NCBI GenBank assembly: GCA_001725415.1
Contig: MEGH01000010.1
Span: forward strand, 1 to 64,000
Origin: Pseudonocardia sp. SCN 73-27
GTDB taxonomy: Bacteria; Actinomycetota; Actinomycetes; Mycobacteriales; Pseudonocardiaceae
DNA: 64,000 nucleotides
Reading direction: 5' to 3'
Position numbers and translations under genes: made by a program
The notes under the pieces: model-generated
Told to the model about the DNA's origin: nothing
The model's input: the letters and a program-made list of their open reading frames with translations, nothing else
Database searches by the model: none
Shown here: positions 55,091-63,618 of the stretch, piece by piece
Position numbering within the stretch: position 1 is the stretch's first letter
Layout of the letters: the number at the start of each line of letters is the position of its first letter

Positions 55091-56332
55091 GTGCATCCGC
55101 GGCAGGACAGCCCACACGACAGAGCCACCGACGAACAGTGGACGACGTCCGTCCTGCGCCTGCTCGTCGTCGCCGCTGTCGCGCTCGCGCTGGTCATCGG
55201 GCCCCAGCTGGCACGCGGGATGCTCACCGCCGCATGGGTCCTCGTCGCCGCGACCACCGGCTACGCCGTCGCGCAGACCGTCGCCACCTGGCGCGGCCGC
55301 CCTCTGCTCCCGCCCTGGCTGGTGACGGTCGTCGACGGGCTCCTCGTCGTCGTCGGCTGCGCGTGGACCGGTGGTGCCGACAGCATCATGGTCGCCGCGC
55401 TGCCCCTGGTCGCGATCGCCGCCGCCGTGCGGGGAGGGGCCGTCGCCGGCCGGGTCGGCGCCCTGCTGCTGGGGCTGGCCTACACGGTCGCCGCCGTCGT
55501 CGGATCCGATGCCGACGTGCCCCTGGGCGAGCGGTTCCTCGCCGGTGCCTGGTGGACCGGTTTCCTCGTCTCGTTCGTCGTCCTGGTCGGGGTGCTCGTG
55601 CGGCTCCTGGAACGGCAGGCCCGCGACGCCGAGGCCGAACGCGCCGTGCGGGCCCGGCTCGTCGAGACCCAGCGCGCCCGCGTCGACGGCGTCCGCGTCG
55701 TCCTCCACGAGTTCCGCACGCCGGTCGCGTCGCTGTCCGCGCTGGCCGCCGACCTCGCGGCCGGGCGTCTCGACGGCCCCGCCCGCGACCGCGCCCTCAC
55801 CCTGCTCGCCGACCACGCCACCCACCTCGACGACATGCTCGACGGCCTCGCCGACCTGGCGCTGACCGACGGCAGCCCGCTCGGCCGGGTCCGTGACCGT
55901 GCCGTCCCGCTCGCCGAGCTGGCCGCTGCCGTCCTCGACGCGGCCGGTGTCGACCCCGCGCGCCGGGTCGCGACCGTCCGTCCGCCGGACGCCGCCGTCC
56001 GCGCCGACCCCCAACGGCTGCGTCGGCTCCTCACCAACCTGGTCGAGAACGCCGCCCGGCACGGCGCCGACGCCCCCGTCGAGCTGGTCCTCGCGCACGC
56101 CGGCGGCCGCCTGACCGCCGAGGTCCGCGACCGCGGTCCGGGACTTCCCGCAGGTCAGGAGGGCATCGTCACGGCCAAGGGTGTCGCGCTGGGGGAGCGG
56201 CGGGGCACCGCAGGGCTGGGACTGTGGATCGTCGAAGCGCTGGTGACGTCGATGGACGGGGAGCTGACCCTGCTGCCCCGCGACGGCGGCGGCCTCGTCG
56301 CCCGCCTGAGCCTCCCGCTCCCCCCGGCCTGA
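55091..56332 (+). CDS. sensor histidine kinase
   Basis: A 413-residue kinase with an N-terminal block of five or six membrane helices (residues 20-170), HisKA with H206 in VVLHEFRTPVASL, and a HATPase domain (NLVENAARHGADAP, RDRGPGLPAGQEG, GTAGLGLWIVEAL). Its dimerisation domain is the classic HisKA, whereas its neighbour is a LuxR-type regulator that more often pairs with HisKA_3 kinases. GTG 55091. Confidence 0.88.
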   Translation: MHPRQDSPHDRATDEQWTTSVLRLLVVAAVALALVIGPQLARGMLTAAWVLVAATTGYAVAQTVATWRGRPLLPPWLVTVVDGLLVVVGCAWTGGADSIMVAALPLVAIAAAVRGGAVAGRVGALLLGLAYTVAAVVGSDADVPLGERFLAGAWWTGFLVSFVVLVGVLVRLLERQARDAEAERAVRARLVETQRARVDGVRVVLHEFRTPVASLSALAADLAAGRLDGPARDRALTLLADHATHLDDMLDGLADLALTDGSPLGRVRDRAVPLAELAAAVLDAAGVDPARRVATVRPPDAAVRADPQRLRRLLTNLVENAARHGADAPVELVLAHAGGRLTAEVRDRGPGLPAGQEGIVTAKGVALGERRGTAGLGLWIVEALVTSMDGELTLLPRDGGGLVARLSLPLPPA

Positions 56333-56454
56333 GCCGGGCCGCCGGTTCTTGCAGGGGCCGGGAGGTCACGCGAACGGGTGGTGGCACCCGCGGGACAGCG
56401 CAGGCGCGGGTGAACCGGTGTGCAAGCGACGTGATGGGGGTCATGCTTCCCGCC

Positions 56455-57561
56455 ATGCGGACGACGGCAGCGGTGCTGTGGGAGGTCGGGGGGAAGTGGG
56501 AGGTCGGCGAGGTCGACCTCGATCCGCCGGGCCCGGGTGAGGTGCTCGTCGAGCTGACGGCGAGCGGCCTGTGTCATTCCGACGAGCACCTGGTGACGGG
56601 CCAGCTGCCGGTGGGGCTGCCGATCGTCGGCGGCCACGAGGGTGCGGGGCGGATCGCCGCGCTGGGCGAGGGCGTCACCGAGGTGGCGGTCGGCGATCCC
56701 GTCGTGCTGGCGTTCCTGCCGTCGTGCGGGCGCTGCACATGGTGCGTCCGCGGCATCACCAACCTGTGCGACGACGGCGCCGGCGCCACGCTGGGCCCGC
56801 AGCTCGACGGCACGTACCGCTTCCACTCGGGCGCCGAGGACATCGGTCAGATGTGCCTGCTGGGGACGTTCTCGAAGCACACCGTCGTCCCTGTGAAGTC
56901 GGTCGTGCCCATCGACGAGGGCTTCCCGCTGCACCTCGCGGCGCTGGTCGGCTGCGGTGTGACGACGGGCTACGGCTCGGCGACGAAGACTGCCGATCTG
57001 CGCGCGGGCGACACCGCGGTGGTGATCGGCGTCGGCGGGGTAGGGGCCAACGCGATCCAGGGTGCCCGGATCGCGGGGTGCCGTCACGTCGTCGCGGTGG
57101 ACCCGGTGGAGTTCAAGCGGGAGCAGGCGACGGTGTTCGGCGCGACCCACACCGCGCCCGACCTGAACGCGGCGTGGGAGCTGGTGTCGGAGCTGACCCG
57201 AGGCCGGCTGGCCGACGCGGCGATCATCACGACGGGTGTCGCCGAGGGCGAGATGGTGCAGCCGGCGCTGGAGCTCGTCGGGAAGCGGGGGCGGGTCGTC
57301 GTGACGGCGCTGGCGCCGCACGAACAGGAGACGGCGACGATGTCGCTGCTCGACCTCACGGTCTACGAGAAGCAGGTCAAGGGCGCGATGTTCGGCAGCG
57401 CGAACAGTCAGCACGACATCCCACGGCTGCTGGAGCTGCACAACACCGGCCAGTTGAAGCTCGCGGAGCTGATCACGGCCGAGTACGCGCTGGAGGACGT
57501 CAACCGCGGCTACGACGACATGCGCGCGGGCCGCAACATCCGCGGCCTGATCCGTTACTGA
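56455..57561 (+). CDS. NDMA-dependent (zinc, NAD-bound) alcohol dehydrogenase
   Basis: A 368-residue medium-chain dehydrogenase of the NDMA-dependent type. Catalytic zinc ligands are in GLCHSDEH and GHEGAGRI; the structural zinc is bound by CGRCTWCVRGITNLC; the Rossmann motif is VIGVGGVGANAIQGA. These actinobacterial enzymes hold NAD(H) tightly and pass electrons to another acceptor. It is the first gene of a same-strand run ending in the mce operon. ATG 56455. Confidence 0.9.
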   Translation: MRTTAAVLWEVGGKWEVGEVDLDPPGPGEVLVELTASGLCHSDEHLVTGQLPVGLPIVGGHEGAGRIAALGEGVTEVAVGDPVVLAFLPSCGRCTWCVRGITNLCDDGAGATLGPQLDGTYRFHSGAEDIGQMCLLGTFSKHTVVPVKSVVPIDEGFPLHLAALVGCGVTTGYGSATKTADLRAGDTAVVIGVGGVGANAIQGARIAGCRHVVAVDPVEFKREQATVFGATHTAPDLNAAWELVSELTRGRLADAAIITTGVAEGEMVQPALELVGKRGRVVVTALAPHEQETATMSLLDLTVYEKQVKGAMFGSANSQHDIPRLLELHNTGQLKLAELITAEYALEDVNRGYDDMRAGRNIRGLIRY

Positions 57562-57577
57562 TTCGGGGGAGAGCGCA

Positions 57578-58552
57578 ATGACGCGCAGCATCGAGCACGG
57601 CAAGCGCAACGGCTTCGCGAGCCTCGGCCGCGGAGGGCTCAACCGGGACTCCTTCCCGATGCGGCTGTTCGCCAAGGGCAACGCCAAGCAGTGGAACCCG
57701 GCCGACATCGACTTCTCCCAGGACGCCCGCGACATCGCTGCGATGACCGACGACGAGCGCTGGTGGACCTTCGCCCTGGCCGCGCAGTTCATGGCGGGGG
57801 AGGAGTCGGTGACGCAGGATCTGCAGCCGTTCGTCGCCGCGATGGCCGCGGAGGGCCGGTTGGCGGACGAGATGTACCTGACGCAGTTCGTCTTCGAGGA
57901 GGCCAAGCACACGGACGCGTTCCGGCGCTGGTTCGACGCCGTCGGGATGACCGACGACCTCCACTCCTACATCGAGTTCAACGAGCACTACATGGAGATC
58001 TTCACGAAGGCGCTGCCGGCGAGCCTGTACGCGCTGGCCGACGACCCGTCGCCGCGCAACCAGGTGCGGGCGTCGGTGACCTACAACCACATCGTCGAGG
58101 GCACGCTCGCGCTCACGGGGTACTTCACGTGGGCGAAGATCTGCACGAGCCGCGGCATCCTGCCGGGGATGCAGCAGGTCATCAAGCACATCGGTGACGA
58201 CGAGCGGCGCCACATGGCGTGGGGGACGTTCACCTGCCGTCGCCACGTCGCCGCCGACGACGCGATGTACGACGTGGTCGACGAGCGGATGCAGGAGCTG
58301 ATCGTGCCGTCGATGGGCGTGGTCACGGGCACGTTCGACAAGGTCGAGCAGGACGGCGGGCAGGTGCCTTTCGGCGTCGACATGAACGAGCTCGCCGAGT
58401 ACGCGATGGACAAGCTGGGCCGCCGCCTCGGGGCGATCGAGTCGGCGCGGGGGGCGGATCTCGCGGTGATCGACGTCGACGCCTCGCCGGAGGCACTGGA
58501 GGAGCGGTTCCATGTGGAGGACTCCCGTGAACTTGCTGCGGCAGCGCCATGA
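57578..58552 (+). CDS. R2-like ligand-binding oxidase (R2lox)
   Basis: A 324-residue ferritin-fold Mn/Fe oxidase. Metal ligands align with Rv0233: E75, E108, H111, E174, E209, H212. The Val-Tyr ether cross-link residues are also present, V78 and Y169, and E75-Y169 spacing (94) equals that of Rv0233. R2lox binds a long-chain fatty-acid-like ligand and activates O2. It is not a ribonucleotide reductase subunit. It lies 16 nt after the alcohol dehydrogenase and overlaps MpaB. Confidence 0.93.
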   Translation: MTRSIEHGKRNGFASLGRGGLNRDSFPMRLFAKGNAKQWNPADIDFSQDARDIAAMTDDERWWTFALAAQFMAGEESVTQDLQPFVAAMAAEGRLADEMYLTQFVFEEAKHTDAFRRWFDAVGMTDDLHSYIEFNEHYMEIFTKALPASLYALADDPSPRNQVRASVTYNHIVEGTLALTGYFTWAKICTSRGILPGMQQVIKHIGDDERRHMAWGTFTCRRHVAADDAMYDVVDERMQELIVPSMGVVTGTFDKVEQDGGQVPFGVDMNELAEYAMDKLGRRLGAIESARGADLAVIDVDASPEALEERFHVEDSRELAAAAP

Positions 58553-59486
58553 GCGGCGCGACGCGCTCGCCCGGCTCGACCCCGGCAAGGACTTCCACGA
58601 GATCTACCGGCAGTTGTCGCTGTACGAGTTCCCGTGGGACATCAACCAGGCACTGAGCTTCGCGCTGTTCCGGACGTACGCGGTGCCGTCGATCGGGAGG
58701 CTCCTGCACACGACGGGGGAGTTCACCAGTCGCGTGCAGAAGCGCTACGACGACACCGGCCTGCTGCTGGAGGCGGTGCTGGAGCACGGCCTGTCCTCCC
58801 AGGAGGGCCGCACGGCCGTCCGTCGGATCAACGGGATGCACCGGTCCTACGACATCTCCGACGACGACATGCGCTACGTGCTGTCGACGTTCGTGGTGAC
58901 GCCGATCCGCTGGCTCGACTCCTACGGCTGGCGGCGGTTGACCGAGGCCGAGAAGGTGGCGTCGGCCAACTACTACCGCGAGCTGGGCCGCCACATGAAC
59001 ATCCCGGACATCCCGGCGACGTGGCAGGACTTCGAGACGCTGCTCGACGAGTACGAGGCCGCGCACTTCGCCTACGACCCGGGGTCGCGGGCAGTGGCCG
59101 ACGCGACGCTGGCCCTGTTGGCGACGTTCCCGCCGAACCATCTGGCGCCGCGTCCGGCGGTGGACGCGTTCGCGCGGTCCCTGATGGACGCGCCGCTGCG
59201 CCGGGCGCTTGCCTACCCGTCGCCGCCGAAGGTCGTGGAAGTGTTGTCGCGCAGGGCTCTCCGCGCGAGAGGGTGGTTCGTCCGGTTCATGCCGGTGCGG
59301 ACGGAGCCCAGCATGTTCCGCGACCTGCCGGGGGTGCGCAGCTACCCGACGGGATTCACGGTCGAGGGACTCGGGACGTTCCCGAAGGGGTGTCCGGTGA
59401 CTCAGGGCAGTGACGGTTCCGGCACCCGGCCGCAACACGCCCTCCGTTCGGACCAACTTGGCGACGGGACCACAACTCGTCAGTAA
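58527..59486 (+). CDS. MpaB-like oxygenase (DUF2236 family)
   Basis: A 319-residue helical oxygenase of the MpaB/latex-clearing type (RLDPGKDFHEIYRQLSLYEF, ITSF-like core with HRSYDISDDDMRYVLSTFVV, and WLDSYGWRRLTEAEK). Family members are haem b enzymes using a conserved histidine and arginine. GTG 58527 is preferred over ATG 58512 because GGAGG lies 6 nt upstream; it overlaps the R2lox gene by 26 nt, so they are coupled. Confidence 0.85.
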   Translation: MNLLRQRHERRDALARLDPGKDFHEIYRQLSLYEFPWDINQALSFALFRTYAVPSIGRLLHTTGEFTSRVQKRYDDTGLLLEAVLEHGLSSQEGRTAVRRINGMHRSYDISDDDMRYVLSTFVVTPIRWLDSYGWRRLTEAEKVASANYYRELGRHMNIPDIPATWQDFETLLDEYEAAHFAYDPGSRAVADATLALLATFPPNHLAPRPAVDAFARSLMDAPLRRALAYPSPPKVVEVLSRRALRARGWFVRFMPVRTEPSMFRDLPGVRSYPTGFTVEGLGTFPKGCPVTQGSDGSGTRPQHALRSDQLGDGTTTRQ

Positions 59487-59589
59487 CCCACCTCGACCAG
59501 CCTCGTTGACCGGTTGTCGGTAGCCGACTGCGCGCTCCCCAGCACCCGCGGCGGTCTACCGCATTCATGGTCGAATGGAGGCGCGTCGC

Positions 59590-60630
59590 GTGCCGGGTGT
59601 CGAGGTGAAGGTCGACGGGCTGTCGAAGTCCTTCGGGCGCGCGAACATCTGGTCGGACGTGTCGCTCACGCTGCCTCCGGGCGAGGTGAGCGTGCTGCTG
59701 GGCCCGTCGGGCACCGGCAAGTCGGTGTTCCTGAAGACCCTGATCGGGCTGCTCAAGCCGGAGAAGGGCTCGATCGTCATCCACGACACCGACCTGGTGC
59801 ACTGCTCGGAGACGCGGCTGTACGAGCTGCGCAAGCTGTTCGGGGTGCTGTTCCAGGACGGCGCCCTGTTCGGCTCGATGAACCTGTACGACAACATCGC
59901 GTTCCCGCTGCGGGAGCACACGAAGTTCGCCGAGTCGAAGATCTCCGACATCGTCGCCGAGAAGATGGAGATGGTCGGCCTCACCGGCGACGAGAAGAAG
60001 CTGCCCGGTGAGATCTCCGGCGGGATGCGCAAGCGGGCCGGGCTGGCCCGGGCGCTGGTGCTCGACCCGGAGATCATCCTGTTCGACGAGCCCGACTCGG
60101 GCCTCGACCCGGTCCGCACGGCCTACCTGAACCAGCTGATCATCGACCTGAACGCGCAGACCGACGCGACGTTCCTGATCGTCACGCACGACATCAACAC
60201 CGCGCAGACCGTCCCGGACAACATCGGGATGCTCTACCGCAAGCACCTGGCGATGTTCGGGCCGCGGGAGGTCCTGCTCACCAGCGAGGAGCCCGTCGTA
60301 TCCCAGTTCCTGAACGGGCGGCGGCAGGGCCCGATCGGGATGAGCGAGGAGAAGGACACCGCGCAGGCCGAGCGGGAGATGGCCGAGGCGGGCGACCTCG
60401 ACGGGCTGCCGCCGCTCAAGCCGCAGCTGGAACCGTCGGCGGGGCTGCCGCAGCGGCGCGCCGTCGGGAGGCGCCGGGAGCGTGTCGAGTCGATGATGCA
60501 CACGCTGCCGTACGCCGCCCAGGAGGCGATCCGGGAGTCCTACGAGCAGCCGACGCAGTGGATGCCGGCCGTCGACCAGCCCACCGCGCAAATCCCTGTG
60601 GTGGACGAGGGGCGGCACCGCTCGTCATGA
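59590..60630 (+). CDS. mkl: Mce-associated ABC transporter ATPase (MceG/Mkl/MlaF-like)
   Basis: A 346-residue ATPase: Walker A GPSGTGKS, Q-loop VLFQDGALF, signature ISGGMRKRAG, Walker B IILFDEPDSGLDP, H-loop VTHD. A C-terminal extension of about 100 residues after the ATPase core is typical of the Mce energising subunit. It powers lipid or sterol import by the YrbE permeases. GTG 59590 with GGAGG upstream; ATG 59575 is an alternative. It overlaps the next gene by 4 nt. Confidence 0.9.
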   Translation: MPGVEVKVDGLSKSFGRANIWSDVSLTLPPGEVSVLLGPSGTGKSVFLKTLIGLLKPEKGSIVIHDTDLVHCSETRLYELRKLFGVLFQDGALFGSMNLYDNIAFPLREHTKFAESKISDIVAEKMEMVGLTGDEKKLPGEISGGMRKRAGLARALVLDPEIILFDEPDSGLDPVRTAYLNQLIIDLNAQTDATFLIVTHDINTAQTVPDNIGMLYRKHLAMFGPREVLLTSEEPVVSQFLNGRRQGPIGMSEEKDTAQAEREMAEAGDLDGLPPLKPQLEPSAGLPQRRAVGRRRERVESMMHTLPYAAQEAIRESYEQPTQWMPAVDQPTAQIPVVDEGRHRSS

Positions 60631-61406
60631 CCTCCCCGACGCTCGTCACCCGGGCCCTGACCCCGGTCGGCAACCTGTTCGCGCTCGGCGCCTCCGTGGT
60701 GCGGATGACGTTCAGACGGCCGTTCCAGCTCGGCGAGTTCATCGAGCAGACCTGGTTCGTCACCAAGGTCTCGGCGCTGCCGACGGCACTGTTCACGATC
60801 CCGTTCGGCGCGACGATCGCGCTGCTGCTGGCCGAGCTGACCCGCCAGTTCGGGGCGCAGAGCCAGACGGGCGCGGGCAGCGTGCTGGCGATCGTTCAGC
60901 AGGCCGCGCCGATCGTCACCGCGCTGCTGATCTCCGGCGCCGGCGGCAGCGCCGTGTGTGCCGACCTCGGGGCCCGCACCATCCGCGAGGAGATCGCCGC
61001 GATGGAGGTACTGGGCATCTCGCCGATCCAGCGGCTCGTCGTGCCGCGGGTCCTCGCGATGACGGTGACGGCCGTGGTGCTCAACGGGCTGGCGACGGTC
61101 GTGGGCGTCGGCGGCGGCTACTTCTTCAACGTCGTGATCCAGGGCGGGACGCCGGGCGCCTACGTCGCGAGCTTCTCCGCGATCGCGCAGGTGTCCGACA
61201 TCGTGGTGTCGGAGATCAAGGCGGCCCTGTTCGGCTTCACGGCCGGCGTTGTCGCCGCGTACCGCGGGCTCAACCCACCGCCGGGCGCGAAGGGCGTGGG
61301 CGACGCCGTGAACCAGGCCGTCGTCATCTCGTTCGTGCTGGTCTTCCTGATCAACCTCGTGCTCACGGCCCTGTATCTGCAGATCGTCCCGCCGAAGGGC
61401 GTCTGA
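60627..61406 (+). CDS. MlaE/YrbE-family ABC permease A
   Basis: A 259-residue permease with about five helices and the MlaE signature GSAVCADLGARTIREEIAAM. First of the two YrbE subunits that form the membrane channel of the Mce importer. ATGA overlap with the ATPase, TGATG overlap with permease B. Confidence 0.9.
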   Translation: MTSPTLVTRALTPVGNLFALGASVVRMTFRRPFQLGEFIEQTWFVTKVSALPTALFTIPFGATIALLLAELTRQFGAQSQTGAGSVLAIVQQAAPIVTALLISGAGGSAVCADLGARTIREEIAAMEVLGISPIQRLVVPRVLAMTVTAVVLNGLATVVGVGGGYFFNVVIQGGTPGAYVASFSAIAQVSDIVVSEIKAALFGFTAGVVAAYRGLNPPPGAKGVGDAVNQAVVISFVLVFLINLVLTALYLQIVPPKGV

Positions 61407-62248
61407 TGGCCACCTCGATCGGCACCCGGGCCCGGCGCGCGATGCGCGGCCCGCTCGACCAGCTCGAGGAGCTGGGCGACCAGCTGTCGCTGTATGCGCG
61501 GGCGATCGCGTGGATCCCGCGCACGCTGCGCCGGTACCGCAAGGAGATCGCCCGGCTGCTGGCCGAGGTGAGCTTCGGGTCGGGCGCACTGATCGTCATC
61601 CTCGGCACGGCGGGCGTGATGGCGGCGCTGTCGCTGTTCGTCGGCTCGCTCGTCGGCCTGCAGGGCTTCCGTGCGCTCGACTCGCTCGGCGTCGAGGCCC
61701 TGACCGGCTTCATCACGGCGTACTTCAACACTCGCGACATCGCGCCCCTGGTCGCGGCGGCGGCACTGACGGCGACGCTCGGCGCCGGGTTCACCGCGCA
61801 GCTGGGCGCGATGCGGATCTCCGAGGAGGTCGACGCGCTCGAGGTCATGGCGGTGCCGAGCGTGCCGTTCCTGGTCACGACGCGGGTGATCGCGGGGATC
61901 GTCGCTGTCATCCCGATGTACACGATCGGTCTGCTGGCCAGCTTCGTCGCCTCACGGCTCAACGTCACGGTGATCAACGGGCTGCCGGGCGGCACGTACG
62001 ACCACTACTTCGACCTGTTCCTCCCGGTCAGCGACGTGCTGTTCTCCTATCTCAAGGTCATCGTGTTCGCCACGGTGATCATCCTGATCCACTGCCACTA
62101 CGGCTACCGCGCCAAGGGCGGCCCGGCCGGTGTCGGTGTGGCGGTGGGCCGGGCGGTGCGGCTGTCGATCGTGTCGACGGCGATCCTCGACTTCTTCCTG
62201 ACGCTGGTGATCTACGGGACGTCGACGTCGGTGCAGGTGGCCGGATGA
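61406..62248 (+). CDS. MlaE/YrbE-family ABC permease B
   Basis: A 280-residue permease (VSFGSGALIVILGTAGVMAA, LGAMRISEEVDALEVMAVPS). The second channel subunit, with a longer N-terminal amphipathic region than A. Coupled on both sides. Confidence 0.9.
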   Translation: MATSIGTRARRAMRGPLDQLEELGDQLSLYARAIAWIPRTLRRYRKEIARLLAEVSFGSGALIVILGTAGVMAALSLFVGSLVGLQGFRALDSLGVEALTGFITAYFNTRDIAPLVAAAALTATLGAGFTAQLGAMRISEEVDALEVMAVPSVPFLVTTRVIAGIVAVIPMYTIGLLASFVASRLNVTVINGLPGGTYDHYFDLFLPVSDVLFSYLKVIVFATVIILIHCHYGYRAKGGPAGVGVAVGRAVRLSIVSTAILDFFLTLVIYGTSTSVQVAG

Positions 62249-63618
62249 GGTCGACGCGCAAGGTGCTGCAGGGCGTCGCATTCGTCGCGGTGATGGTCCT
62301 GCTGGTCGGGCTCGCCGTCGCGAAGTACGCGGGGTCGTTCCGGTCGGGCGTGCCGGTGACGCTGCAGGTCGACAAGGCGGGCACGCAGCTGGCGACGCGG
62401 GCCGACGTGAAGGTCCGCGGGATGGTCGTCGGCCAGGTCGACGACATCTCCACCAGCGGCGGCGTCGTCACCGTCAGCATGAGCCTCGACCCCGACAAGA
62501 TCGCCGCGGTCCCGGCGGGGGTGTCGGCGCGGCTGCTGCCCAAGACGTTGTTCGGCGAGAAGTACGTGTCCCTGGTGCCGCCCACGGCGTCGACGGGCAG
62601 GCACCTGCAGGCGGGCGACGTCATCCCCGAGGACCGAAGCCAGACGGCGCGGGAGCTCGAACGGGTCCTCGACGGGCTGCTGCCGCTGCTGCGCGACGTC
62701 GAGCCGCAGAAGCTGGCCACGACGCTGGGCGCGCTGTCGCAGTCGCTGTCGGGCCGCGGCGAGGAGCTGGGCCGGACGTTGGTGCAGCTGAACACGCTGG
62801 TGAAAGGCCTGAACCCGAGCCTGCCCGACCTGACCGCCGACATCACCCAGCTCGCCGACTACGCCGACAACCTCAACGGCGCCGCTCCCGACCTGCTCGA
62901 CGCCCTCGAGGACCTGACGACGACGAGCCGGACGCTGGTCGACGAGAGCGCGAACCTGCAGGCGTTCGCGTCGTCGGTCACCGGGGCCTCCGACGACCTG
63001 ACGGGCTTCCTGCGGGCCAACGGCGACAACATCGTCGCGCTGTCGGCGTCGAGCCGGCCCACGCTGGAGTCGCTGGCCCGCTACGCCCCCGAGTTCCCGT
63101 GCTTCTTCCAGCAGATGGCCGGGCTGATCCCGTTCGCCGACAACGCGTTCGGCGAGGGCTCCGCCCACCCGGGCATCCACATCACGCTGGAGATCACCAA
63201 CAACAAGGGCAAGTACAGCCCCGGCGAGGAGCCCCGCTACCTCGACGACCGCGGCCCGCGCTGCTACCCGATCACCTACCCGGGCGCGCAGTCCCCGCCC
63301 GACGGGCCGTTCCGCGACGGGTCGAAGCCCTCACCGCCCGCGGTGGGCAACCCCGTCGGCAACCCGGAGGCGTTCGGCGTCAACACCTTCGGCACCTACG
63401 ACGGCCGCCAGTCGTGGAACGGGGTCCGCGGCGGGACGGTGAACAACGAGCCGGCGTCGTGGCGGACCGGGATGGGGCTGGCCAACTCGCCTGCCGACCG
63501 GCAGATGGTCTCCGAGGTCGTGGCCGTGCAGCAGGGCGTCCCGCCCGGGCAGGTCCCGGCGTGGAGCAGCATGCTCGTCGGACCGCTGTACCGCGGCAGC
63601 GAGGTGACGCTGACGTGA
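62245..63618 (+). CDS. mceA: MCE-family protein MceA
   Basis: A 457-residue Mce subunit: an N-terminal membrane anchor (residues 8-27), an MCE/MlaD domain (VTLQVDKAGTQLATRADVKV, RGMVVGQVDDISTSGG, LLPKTLFGEKYVSLVPP) and a long helical domain that forms the tube. Two conserved cysteines lie in the C-terminal part (EFPCFFQQ, PRCYPIT). It forms one of the six Mce chains carrying lipid from the envelope to the permease. Confidence 0.92.
   Translation: MRSTRKVLQGVAFVAVMVLLVGLAVAKYAGSFRSGVPVTLQVDKAGTQLATRADVKVRGMVVGQVDDISTSGGVVTVSMSLDPDKIAAVPAGVSARLLPKTLFGEKYVSLVPPTASTGRHLQAGDVIPEDRSQTARELERVLDGLLPLLRDVEPQKLATTLGALSQSLSGRGEELGRTLVQLNTLVKGLNPSLPDLTADITQLADYADNLNGAAPDLLDALEDLTTTSRTLVDESANLQAFASSVTGASDDLTGFLRANGDNIVALSASSRPTLESLARYAPEFPCFFQQMAGLIPFADNAFGEGSAHPGIHITLEITNNKGKYSPGEEPRYLDDRGPRCYPITYPGAQSPPDGPFRDGSKPSPPAVGNPVGNPEAFGVNTFGTYDGRQSWNGVRGGTVNNEPASWRTGMGLANSPADRQMVSEVVAVQQGVPPGQVPAWSSMLVGPLYRGSEVTLT

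Noticed and set aside
57578-58552. Ribonucleotide reductase beta subunit (NrdB)
   Set aside because: The Val/Tyr cross-link pair and ligand spacing match R2lox, the radical-transfer tail of NrdB is absent, and there is no nrdA.
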